A stretch of DNA of 64,000 nucleotides from Paragorgia papillata (taxonomy: Eukaryota; Cnidaria; Anthozoa; Scleralcyonacea; Coralliidae): contig JAWNZC010000001.1 of the NCBI GenBank assembly GCA_035771165.1, positions 5,123,501 through 5,187,500 of the forward strand, given 5' to 3'. Shown piece by piece: positions 33,301-46,490 of the stretch. The notes beneath the pieces were generated by a model, which saw only the letters and a program-made list of their open reading frames with translations, searched no databases and was not told the origin of the DNA. Both the position numbers and the translations under genes were made by a program. Position 1 is the first letter of the stretch, and the number at the start of each line of letters is the position of its first letter.

Positions 33301-36300
33301 TTCAGTGATCAAACACCACAACAGTATGCCAAGTGTAAAGACAGATGTTGGCCCTGAATCACATACTTCAAAAGTTGATCGATATAACAGCGGTTTGATG
33401 GAAAAACAGAGATTTATTATAAATGGGCATGAACATGGAAGTTCAAGGTCACAACAAGTTCGGTTTCACCCAGAAACTTTTACAAAGGAGGGTTTTCAAG
33501 ATGGTTTATTAGTTGAGAACATGCAAAACTCAAGCAAAACAGATATTGTAAAAAATGGTTTATTGGTATCTACAAAACTGTTCAGCGAGGAACATCTTTC
33601 TACTGATAGTTATAACAATGCAACAGATCCCCCCAGCTTAATGTTTGATCTAGGAAACAGGAAAGACCTTGGCAGCCATGAACGATATTTAAATTCTAAT
33701 TACCAAGAAAGAAATTTCCCTCAGCAGCAGAAGGGAACAAATAGGGGGGAAGTGCAAGATGTCTATTTTGGAGATTCTTTGCATGAAAATAATTCTGGTA
33801 ATAATGTGCAAGAATTGCTTCTTGGAGTGAGACATGACCCAGAGACCAATGGTAAGACAGGGTGTTACAGTGGCTTCAGCCAAAAATTCTACACCAAACA
33901 CAGTTTTCTTTCTCAATTTGGGTCTGCCAAAAATTATTATAATATTATTGTTATATACAATATTACAGAATTTGCAAATCTCATAACATACTATCTATGT
34001 AACAAATAGATTCCATTTTGCCATTGTCTGTTCAGTTATAGATGCACAGATGATGTCACAACGTGGTAAGAGCAAAAAAGTGGCCCACGAGACGTAGTCG
34101 AGCGGGTCACTGATGTTCTTACCATGTTGTGACGTCCTCTGTGCATCTATAACTGAACATCTATAACTGAACAGACAATGGCAAAATGGAATCTATTTGT
34201 TTTATACAATAAAAAAGTTTTAAAAAACAACTTTTGATAAGATTTATTGAATTTCCCGCCGAACTTCCGGGGCATTGAAAAAGATGAAGCATGCCATCTG
34301 ACGTGATCCATCATCTATACAAACAAGCAATATGATTGGTTCGTTACATTGGAGTGGTGATTTTCATTGGTTCACAGCAATCAGAACAAGTTGTGATGAA
34401 ATCTGTGCATCTGTCCAGTAATAGATCATGGCTCTCGACCAATGAAAACGTGCAAAACATTTAGCTTATTGTATAAAACATGCTAGAGGTCAGCAACTCC
34501 CCAACCCCCAAAATTTCAAATTTTTGATACTATGTACTGTAATATTGTAGCAAAATTAGTGTGAAAACTTTAGAAGTTTAGGCCAGCAAAATCAACATTT
34601 GGGGCATTTTTACAGAACTCAATCAGGTTATTACAAAGCCAATACAATAATTTGCATGAAAAAAGTAAGGTTTTCAAAAACCTGCCTCTTATCTGAATAA
34701 AACTGATTGTTGCTTTTTTCAATTATAGAACTTTATGATGATAAAGTTAGAGAAGGTGCAGATCTTTTATCAAGAATTTTTGGTGGAGATCACAATAGTT
34801 CTTTTACATCATTCAGGTAGAGTAAATTATATACTTAAATCAGGGCTTGAAATCACGATATCCACAGGATACTAGATTTTCGTTTTGGATACTGGAAGTC
34901 TTCACTTCAGTATCCCAATGGGATCACAATAAAAATTTCGATAGCGCACAGCCACAGAATCTTAAAACTTCTTACAATGTAACCTAACGTCTTACAATGT
35001 AGCGTAACATCTTACAATGTAGCGTAATGTCTTATAATGTAGCGCAACGTCTTGTAATGTAAAGCCCTAATCAGACGAGGACGCAAGTCATCGCAAGTTG
35101 GCAGTCATTATTTCTGTGGCGGTCGTTTGATAACCCAAATTAACAAAATAAAGGTTTCATGAGTGTTGTAAACAAGTTTTAACTTTGTCACGGTACATTA
35201 TATTTTCGGGAACTGAACTATTCAGAGATAGCGTGACTGCCAACTTGCGAAGACTTGCGTTCTCGTTTGATTAGGGCTTAAAGCTTATTTTATTGCTTAT
35301 TTAAAAATATAATTTGTGCATATCTGGTCATTCATAAAATTGTGCAACTGGACAGTAAACGTTCCATTTGATTTTAGTTCAACTTCAAGGAGCAGCGAAA
35401 AGAACGACAAGACCAAGCCTAGCTCCCTCCACGAAAACAAACCTCAGAGCATTCAGAGATCATTGGACTCATCACTGAATAGTGAACCAAGAATTAAGAG
35501 TTCTTCATCACCCAGGCAGTATGTTGAACAATTGTCTCATTCCTCGTCTAACTCGTATGTGAACCGACGAGAGCTTAATGTATCTGTTGTGGGACAGAAA
35601 GAACTACCAACATCTGGATCAATACATGATCCCACCAAAGTAGTATCGCAGTGGTCTGAAGATCTATTGGGATTAAACAATGAAGAAGGTAGTCATGGTG
35701 TAGCCATTATCCCTAGAAATGACGGTGAGACTAAAGGTACAGAGTCAGTAATGTTTAAAACTACGTCTTATCTCATGAAGACTCTTGTTGTAAGCTATGC
35801 AGGTAGTCCAGTTAATTTTTTCAAGGAAATGTTGTGCCGATGTACATACAGTAACAGGACCAGATGCCCCCCTCAGGACCAGATGCCCCCTTCTGAAATC
35901 CTTCAAAATACTTAGAAAAACATCTTAAACCAAGTTTGAAATGTATTGAAATTTGTTTCGAAACTAACAATAAAACGTTTATCGAAATATAGTAAGGTTA
36001 GATATACTGCCGAAACAGAGAACGTAGGAGTCTAACGTTTCGAGCGAAGGCCGTTAGACTCCTACGTTCTCTGTTTCGGCAGCATATATAACCTTACTAT
36101 ATTTCGATTGTTGTTTCTACACTGCCTACGCAGCACGCTACTTCTACTTCACTATTTGAATAAAACGTTAAAGGCCTGGCCAAACGCTTTCAACATTTCA
36201 TTCAACATCGTTCAACATTGTTTAATTCAACTCATGTTGAAAGCGTTTGGCCACCCCTGTTGAATGATGTTGAACGTTGTTGAATGGTGTTGAATGATGT

Positions 36301-39300
36301 TGAACAAAATTTGAACATATAGAGCGTTTTCACTCACGTGATCGGTGGCCCCATTGGGGTGGTGAAACAATACGAAATATTTGAATAAGAAAGAGCTAAT
36401 TCCCATACCGTACACCAATATGGCCGCCATTTCATTGTTTTGGTACACCAATATGGCCGCCGTGACGTCAGATGAAAACGCTCTATTCAAATTTTCGTTC
36501 AACACGCGTTCAAAATTTCTATTGTTCTCAAAATGTTGAAAGGTGCTGAACGCATTTGGCCACATTTCATTCAACTTTGTTGAACAAAGACATGCGCTAT
36601 GCGGGATATTGTCGATTCCAGCTTTTGTGGTAGCCCGCGTTCAATTAATTGTCATTCATGAATGTTGAACGATGTTGAATTCATTTGGCCACTCGTGCTT
36701 TCAGCATTATTCAACAATGTTGCATGAACAATGTTGAATGCGATGTTGAAAGCGTTTGGCCAGGCCTTTAGATGGTTACATGGATTCGCAAACATGCCAT
36801 CTGATAGACGTTGAAATGTCCGTCAAAGCGCCATTGAAATGTTAATCGCAGTTGGCAATGATTAATGGTTAATTTTTTCTATTTTTTAAACAGTGCTTCG
36901 GAGAATTTCGGCACGCTTTTTTTCCGAAGCGCTGTTTCAAAAATAGAAAAACAATCCATTAATCATTGCGATTAACATCAATCACCACGATTAACATTTC
37001 AATGTCGCTTTGGTGGACATTTCAATGTCTATCGGATGCGTGCAAACTCATATGCATTTAATCATCTAAACTAAGTTTTATTGTTAATTTCGAAATAAAT
37101 TTCAAACTTGGTTTGAGATGTTTTTCTAATAATTACTCCCAACCACGCATAAATCAAGTTAATTGCCACGGGCTAATATATAACCACGCATAAATCAAGT
37201 TAATGCCCCGGGCTAATATATATTAGCCCGTGGCAATTAACTTGATTTATGCGTGGCTGGGAAAATAAGGGTTAATCAATGGTCACGAATGTGATAAAGG
37301 ATTTATCATCACAACTGAAGTGTTTTTTAGACAACCTCTGTGATAACGAACTCAGTATCTCAGTTTTCTTAGGCAACCTCTGTGATCTTGAACTAAGTAG
37401 GTTATAGTTACCTCAACCTCGGTAACTCGGTAAATAACTGACGTAATATATAGACAGAGTAAAACAACAATGCGGTTATTTTTCGCCATCTCGGGCGGGG
37501 GTTGGTTACAGTATTATTGTTTTGCAAGGACAAGAAAATTCTAGAGTGTTTTATATCATTCAATGTTTTAGGTACTCTTGGAGTAAAGTACAGTATAGGT
37601 TTCAAAAGACAATTTCATTTCAATTTTAGTTCTTATTCTTATAGTTCCAGAACTTGTCACTGGGTATATAAAGAATGGCTATAGTGTTGGAAGTGAAGAC
37701 AACATTGCAAGGTAACGTGAGTTGATGTTTTTGTGAGTACAGTTTTCAACGTAACGGCCTCGTCTGTTTTGCAGTAGTTTGAACTTTGAATATGAAGAAT
37801 TTTATAAAGTGTGCACCGAAGTCTTAGTTTTGTGCCTAAAATTGGTGCATTGGATCAGGAGTTTAGAGTGGGGATCTTGTGTCATAAATTAAGTCATTTA
37901 GACCCCGTTTACACGGTACCGAATTCGGAACCGATCTCGAATTATTAGTACGGTTCCGCCTGTTTACACGGAAGACAAATTCGGAATCGGTCTCGGGAAA
38001 CTATTCAGAGCGGCTGGCTGAGATAGCCCTAATCAAACGAGAACGCAAGTCATCGCAAGTTGGCAGTCACGCTATCTCAGCCAGCCCCTCTGAATAGTTT
38101 CCCAAAAATATCATGTACCGTGACAAAGTTAAAACTTGTTTAAAACACTCATGAAACCTTTATTTTGTTAATTTGGGGAGTTTGAACGACCACCACAGAA
38201 ATTCTGACTGCCAATTAACTTGCGATGACTTGCGTTCTCGTTTGATTAGGGCTTTACAGTATACATATCGAAATATAGTAAGGTTTGAGTACTGAAATTA
38301 TTGAACGTCGTTTCTAACGTTTCGAGCGAAGGCCCTTCGTCAGAGAAAGTTAACGTAAAAAGGACCTCCCTTTAAAACTTTTTAAAAGGGCCTCCTTTTT
38401 ACGTTTCTCTCTGAAGAAGGGCCTTCGCTCGAGACATTAGAAACGACGTTCAATAATTTCGGCAGTACTCAAACCTTACTATATTTCGATTTGTATTTTA
38501 ACACTGCCTACGCATGCAGCACACTACTTTTATTTTACATATACATGTATGTATAATGTATAGTTGTACATTATTACTTGTTCCCTAAAATATTGTTTAT
38601 ACGTGTATATTTAGTTATACTTAAATCTATGTTTTCTGTTCAGACCGCTTTAGACAGGAAGATGAGATAGACATTTACTGGAAGTCAGGTTAGAGGTAGT
38701 TTAGTTTATGTAACACCTTACATCGCCATTGATCACATAGCATAGGCGTAGAGTATGGGGGGGGGGGGGGGGGGGGGTGGGGGGGGGGGGGGGGGGGGCG
38801 GGGGGGGGGGGGGGGGGGTGGGGGGGCTGAGGGGCTTTAGCCCCTCGAGAAATCTAGAAATTTTGCAGCAACTGACTCATCAATCACCATTCACAAATTA
38901 TAGGTTACTCGTTAGGCTAAAGTAAGTGTTACAGCCTCATTCCTGTCAGCCAAAAGCACCCAAAAACAGTGATAAATCAACCCCAAAACTTTCGTTTTGA
39001 AAGACGCTTTTCATTGGCTGCTGTAGGAACCAAGCAACCAATCAAATGCGTAGTTCAAAACGAACTACGAACTTCCCAACGAACTTTGGAACGAACTTCA
39101 GAAGATTTGGGTGAAAAGTGAGTTGCAAATGACTGTAAAAACACCCATCTAAATGACGGGTGGACGGGCCTCTGGCTAAGCCTATATGACTCGTGGTAGT
39201 TGAGGAGAACACAAAATCGCGTAGAAACACTTGTCATATAGGGGCTTGCGTTTCATCCACGATTCTTCGCATTCCCGGCCAAAGTTCCCCTCGTGTCTAT

Positions 39301-42300
39301 ATAACTGTATGGAAACACAGATAATGTTTTCTAGGAAGCCACGTGGCTCTTAAGTCAAGCCGATCTGCAGAGTATTGCATCTGGTATTGCATGTTGCTCA
39401 ATAGGCCAGATTGCTCAGGGATTATTCCATGATTAGACTCAATTGTTCGATTCGAATCTTATTAATTTAGATAATTAGCAGAACTCGATATTGAAACTAA
39501 TATTCAGTAAGAAGTTGCAAATGTGATAGAGGATTTTTCCTTGCCGTCCAAACCGTTTAAAAACTGCTGGTATAGGCTTGTGACTTATCCATAGCTTTTC
39601 ACGTTATTATTTGTGAAAGTCGTTTTTGGTATTTTTAATGAAAAAGCAAATATGTGTATATATACAAATATGTGTATATATGTACAAACGAAGTCCCAGT
39701 TAGTTGGTCAATATATACAATTGAGACAGCATATTCCAATATATTGCCAGTATCTCGTGTTGCTTGCGGAATAGTTGAAACCCGCGTAAAAATTTCCACA
39801 GCTTGTTAACATGATGTGTTTGCAACAAGCTTGCAGCAAGGCTGTTAACAAGTTGTGATTTTATCAACAGCCAATATACAAGCTTAATTCTTTGAAAGTT
39901 TTCATGGCGATAAGTAATAGATAAACCCGAGAACGAGGGATGTATGCTATATAAAGACCCGAGCGTCCGAGGGCTTTATATCGCATACATCCCAACGTTC
40001 GAGGGATTTATCTGACTTAATTTATTATTGAGGAGGTTTTCCAACAAAGTTTTGTCTTTTTTTTTCCACCTTGGACAAAGATTTTCCTTGTTTTTTTCTT
40101 CATTTCGTTTCTAATTATTATTCAAGGGCTTTATGCGATATAAAGCCCTCGAAAGAACAAAGAAAATCGACTCAATAATAAATTAATATAATATAGATAA
40201 GTTTTGTAGAAACACCACGTAAAATATTTATTTGCTAAGCTTTCGGCCTGTTGACTCAGCCTTCAGAGCAATACCGTAGAATTCCGAAAGTAATGGCCCC
40301 CCGTTACTTTCGGATTTAGCAGCCCTTGGGGTCGCTACTTTCGGGGGGAGGCGCTACTTTCGGATGGTTGAAATACGTTAAGAAGAAATATCAAAAGTCT
40401 CCGTTCATCAGTAACTAGGAGAAAGGGATAACGAAATAAATATCGAGGGCATTCCTAACTACACCATCGGTCGGTCAATCTTATGATGTAGGCGTTTTTG
40501 AGACACGGACGGTGACCGGAAGAACAGGAATACAATACAGAACTACTGAACCGCGTATTCTTTGAAAATACTTTTTTACCCAAAACAAAGGCTATGAATA
40601 ATCACATATCTAAACTGTTAGCTCATAAGCTTAAATTTCATCTTTATATAAAAATACAGATCTTGTATATATTTATATTGTAATGTAATGAAATTATCCC
40701 CCTTAAAATACAAGTTTTCTACGTTAAAAGCATGTCTATTGTAGTAAAACAACAATGACAGGCCTCAACGTTCTAGATATTCCCGTCGTCTCAAGAACGT
40801 GAAAATGCTCTCAATGACGTCTTGTGTAGAACGACGACGGCGTTCACTTTGCTCTTGGAATTTTAAATTGCTCATTATCATTGTTTTGAATGAAAAATGC
40901 TATTTTCGGGAAATTTTAGAAGTGTCATAAATTCAACGTTACTTTCGGGGGAATTCTACGGTAATTTTTTTAATTTATTTTATTTTATTAGCTTCGCCAT
41001 AGACTTCACAAAATAAACTAAAACGAGGACCATTCAAACAAACACAAATTTAAACGTATGGCAGGGTCACCGCAACAGCGTGAAGGCCAATTACTGCGGG
41101 CCCAATACTGTAATAACAACCTTGTAATAACAAGCTAGTGGCTCACGTCATTTATGACGTCATAAATTACGTGAGCCAACAGCTTGTTGTTATTGCTCTG
41201 ATGAAGGCCTGAGTCAACGAAATATTTTACGTGGTGTTTCCACAAAACTTATCTATATTACAATACAAGCTTGTTGTTGCCAACCTTGTAACAACTCGTT
41301 AAACAGAGCGATAACAACAAGTCCGTCGGAGTCATCAACTTTGTTACAAGTTGTCAGCAACCTGTTACAGACTTCTCAACATGAAAACCCCTTTTCGGGG
41401 GAGTAAACATGCATTTTTAATTGAAATTCGTTCAATGAAAACATGTTTATACAGGCTGCAGAAGATTGAATATAAAATTAAGCATGTCAGTTCAACGGGC
41501 ATTTATGGAGTATGATTACAAAATGTTCGAATAAACATTAAAAGACACAAAAAGATATTCGAAAATGTTTTACTCCAATATTTTACCATAATTTCCGATT
41601 ATGTGTATTTGAGTGTATCCATGTTTTTGATTTAGTAATAATTTCGTTGTCAGTTTTGAAATTTTTTGAAGTAACATCAAAAATTCAAATGTTTGTACAG
41701 CCGTGTAGCTATCACGCTGGTTCATACTGTACATTCATTAGCCTCCTCTGCAGGCAACTCTGTGCTTCCTACTTTGCGAGAAATACCAGAGAATGCTCTT
41801 ATGATCTTTCTCTGATATTGCTCGCAAAGTGGGAGGCACAGAGTTGCCTGCATGCGGAGGGGGCTATACATTCATGTTGTTTTGTTCTGTTCTGTTCTGT
41901 TTTGGCTCACGGTACGTCATGTTGTTTACTGCTGCTCAATAAATTTAACATTATTTACAGCGGATTCAGGTTGACCGTTTAACGGCAACATTTGTCGCGT
42001 TCGTTGCAACAGTTAATTAAGACGTTTCCATGCAAAATGTCAGACGTTGCTGGGCGGGACTTACAACGTTCTGTCAAAAAATATCAGCGTTGCGTGTGAA
42101 TTTACTAAGAACTTGTAAGCCCCGCCCAGCAACGTCTGACATTTTGCCTGGAAACGACGTATAATTAATCAGTTGCAACGAACGCGACAAATGTTGCCGT
42201 TAAACGGTCAACCTGAATCCGCTGTACACGTTGTATTGTCTCAGAATGGTACGTCGGAAATTTCAAGAAAAAAGCCTTTTTTCTCCCATTTTTGTCGGAA

Positions 42301-45300
42301 GTTCAGTTGTTCCCCGAAGCTTTATTCGTTCCAAATTTTCGTATTTAAATATGCACAATGGTACATATATGGAAGCTCATAAATATTTCCTATTTGTTAT
42401 GTTTCTTTGTCTCACGTATTTCAACTCAAATGCTCTTAGACTTTGGCACCGTGTGTGCTATAGTTTATCATTTTTCATTGTATATACGCTACAATATTGT
42501 CAAGCAATATAAATCATTGTCAGTGATTCCCACTCACGAGAGCCTATATACGACCTAAACTTCGTATTAATGCACTGTCGTTTTGTCTAATTGTCAAATG
42601 AATAAATTACTATATTTAGGGTTCACAACGTGACAACAGTTTCGAACAACATGCGGAATTGAAACGTTTTTAGAAAATTACCTTCATAATTATGCAGGGT
42701 TGTGACAGGCCAGACAATAAACAGCCGTATAACACAAGGGTTCCTTAATGCATGATTGGCCTCAGCTGGCGTTGATACGTCTATAATTTGGTACTATAGT
42801 CGGATTTCCATTTCACTTCTATCGCATAAAGTAACGTAAAACGGTATTTTGTTGTTTCGGAAACTCGGTTGTTTGAGATTCAGAAGCCGCGAGCTTTGCA
42901 AGCAGTTGATGCAAGTTTCGCTATACTGTTGTAAATAAAAGATATTCTGTGTCAACGCAAGAAGACGAATCACATGCTGGCTTGTTATCCGTGGTGATCT
43001 GTTGTTTTGTATAGCTCAAAGAAGAAAGGGCTATACTTTCAGTGTTTGTTGTCGTTTCGCATTTGGGATTTCGACCAGCTGGCTACATCTGTTTGACGAT
43101 GGCGCGATTCACGTAGCTTTCTAACGAGATATTTCGCTGTTTAATTAACTGAATCAATTCCAGAGTGACATTTGACGCCGAATATCTCAGAAGCTAGGAT
43201 TTGGTGACTTCTTCGAAAGCCTATGACTTCTTACTTTTGATCCAATGTCAACCGATCTGATTCCAAGAAGATTTCACAAGACCGCTTTAGAATACAAAAA
43301 TCTTATCTCAAGCGTCGAAGGGAATCCCTCTAGGCGAAGAAACGACAGATGTCATTCGGTACTTTCAACATGGAGGGCAAGCATCGCTTTTGCTCGACTT
43401 CGTACGCTAATTGATGAAACAGCCGACGGCAGTGACGCTCCGATGACTAGCGTTCAGTTCCCTACATCGAATCGACGTCCAACAACCGAGGATTTTCGTT
43501 CTGGGCAAAAGACGTCTTTTGATGACAACGCGAACTTGGTGTGCATACATTTAGAGGACATGAGCTGTGCAGAAGAGAAAATTACAGAGTGTGGGTTTTG
43601 CGACTTGAAGTGTTCTCGTGGGTTGGTGCCAGCTCGATTTTTGCCCTCGTTGGTGACTTTTCGTGACAGAGTATTCACATCTGTGAAACGCAATGCCAAC
43701 GGACAGCCTCGTATTCCCAAGTTGGTGACCGCGCCTGACGAGACCCCGGGAAACAGCTTTCAGGCTGCGCAAACACATCTAGATCAGATTGACGTGTGTC
43801 CGCGTTGTGGCTGTTATATTTGGGAAAGACGCCGTGATAAATGACCAAATTGTATCGAGTAAATGAATGGTTTGTTGGTGGCTCATGAAAAGTGTCTAGA
43901 ACCTAATTTTAAGCTCCTAGCGATACATACAGAGTATACGGACGGTCGATATGCACTGTGCAAAGTGAAAAGGTGGTAAACTCCCGGTTTAAACTTTTGA
44001 TATCGAAATACCGAGGTTTCGAGCCCTTCATCAGAGTAAAATATAATGAAGGGCTCCACTCGAAACCGGAACGTCAGTATTACGTTCTCAAAACTAATCT
44101 CGGTAGTCTCACTTTGATCCATTCAAAGCACTGCCTACGCAGCACAGCAGCACTCTACTTTTTTACATGATCGATATATGCTTTATCAAAGTATTCAATT
44201 ACCTATGATTCACGCAAGTGCCATCTGTAATGCTAAATTTTTTTTCATTAACGAATCCGTCATATGGAAATGACGTCATATGGAAATCCGTCAAATGAGG
44301 CGAATATATAGAGGAGGTTATATTAGAAGTAATATTTGGCATTTCACTCGATTAAACTTGATATACTTAGAATGTATGCATTATAACACCAAACCGGGAC
44401 CAGTTGCCAAAATGAAACAATTAAGGCCTTCCGGCTAGGAATTGGCCATTTCCCAAAATAGTTGAAGACTGGTGACGGGTTAGGGTAATTGGGATCTTAA
44501 AATGTATATATTCTACACTCGAATTTTCCTTCACCTAAAATCCCTAGAACATGCCATGTAATCGAGTGGAATGCCCAATATTACTTATAATATACCCAAT
44601 TCTTCTCTCCTGGCATTACCACCTTATTATATATACAGAACTCGCGATCAAGCTCTCGGCAACGCCTTCCGTGGCTCAGTGCATGGTCAGAGCATTGCAC
44701 TAGAATCGCAAGGTCGTGGGTTCAATTCCTGCCGGAAGACCTGTGTAGTTGCATTTTTCGCAACTGGTCCCGGTCTGGTCTTAAAATGTATATATTCTAC
44801 ACTCGAATTTTCCTTCACCTAGAATCCCTAGAACATGCTATGTAATCGAGTGAAATGTCCAATATTACTTCTAATAGTGTAGTAAAAGTAGTGTGCTGCG
44901 TAGGCAGTGTAGAAACAACAATCGAAATATAGTAACTTAGGTTAGATATACTGCATGCCGAAACAGAGAACGTAGGAATCTAACGTTTCGAGCGAAGGCC
45001 CCTTTCTCTCTGACGAAGGGCCTTCGCTCGAAACGTTAGAATCCTACGTTCTCTGTTTTGGCAGTATATCTAACCTAAGTTACTATATTTCGATTGTTAT
45101 TACTTATAATATATCTGCATCATAGTTGTGTAAATTGTCGAGAATTTCAAAATGGATTGATGAGGGTTGCATGCAAAGGAATGTGCTATAGTATACGAAA
45201 ACTTCAGTAACTATAGCCGCTTGTCCGAAAGACTGATCGCTTTCGATACAAACGTTTAAGACTATACGCGCCTATATGCCTAGGTCTGAACAAATTCGGT

Positions 45301-46452
45301 GACGTACTCTACCATGGCATTACGACGCTCCATAAACGCACATATAGAAATAGAAAACATGTATTTATTTTTTATTGTTAATATTAAATGTGAACGCTTA
45401 GTAAAACGACTTCTAAGTAAAGCGAAATATATACGTGTAGAATATAAGTATATTCTTATTTTTAAAATTAAAAGCTGCATTAAAGTTTTAAATGTGAGCT
45501 TCTGCGCAGGACCAGTTTTCTGAAATAGGAGCAAATAACATTGCTGGGTGGCGTGTGCTGTTAGCGCGCTGCATGTCGCCACTGCATGCAGTCCAAAGCT
45601 AACCCTGGTTGGACGGGGTTAGTACTTGGATAGGTGATCGACTGACTGCCTGGGAACAACCCCGTTGTCGGGCTTGAGACTCGTGTCCGTAGAATTCTTG
45701 TGATTGGTTTCTCTTATATACAATGTGCTTCGAGGATTTTTCATGCACCGCGTTCTCCGGTTTTCCTCCCTTCGTAAAATCAACACCTACATATTAGCTG
45801 CTACGTGACCTGACATGCATGTGTCGTATGCAGTCTCGTACCCGGGCGCTTTTTGTTTAATACGCCGCCATGTCGTATGGCGGCTGCCTGCAGCGCCTTT
45901 GGGGGCCTTTACACGAGCCATCCCCTGGTTATTCTTTTTTTGTGTTTATGAACCCAGGTTGGCTGCTTTTTTCCCCAACCCAGGTCAGCTTTTCTCAACA
46001 CAAATTATGATGTTGCCAACACTTTACACGAGCCCGGGTCAAGTCAACCCGTGTTTACATGAAGGAATTGACCAAAGTTCCGCACCGTCGCACCTCTCCA
46101 ACCCAGGTCGACCCGGGTCTTGAAAAGGGTCACCCGGCAAAACGGGTTGACCTGGCTATCGTGTAAACGCTAACAGGGGTTTATTCGTAGACGGGTTCAC
46201 CCGGGTTGGCGAGCTAACCCGGGTTGGTCTCAACCCGGGCTCGTGTAAAGGCCCCCTTTGATATATGCCTTCGACTCGGTCACGTTGATCTGCGTCCTTC
46301 GCAATTCAGCCACCGGCTGCAAGCCTGCAAGTAAGGATGATCAGCCCCTGGGCTTTTCTTAGCGCATAACTAGTATAAGTAATATAGCGATAGCCCAGAC
46401 TGCAGCTTGTTAACCCTTTCATGTGCATCGTTGTTGTCGAACAACTTTCTCT

Positions 46453-46490
<38 letters not shown>

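Noticed and set aside
38644..38688. Open 45-bp exon candidate (DRFRQEDEIDIYWKS) with good splice sites
   Set aside because: Phase 1 in and out conflicts with exon 37645-37711, and following that exon it would hit a stop. It could be an alternative exon but I left it out of the chain.
44665..44739. Functional tRNA-Ser(AGA)
   Set aside because: No long variable arm, acceptor mismatch and a SINE body attached.
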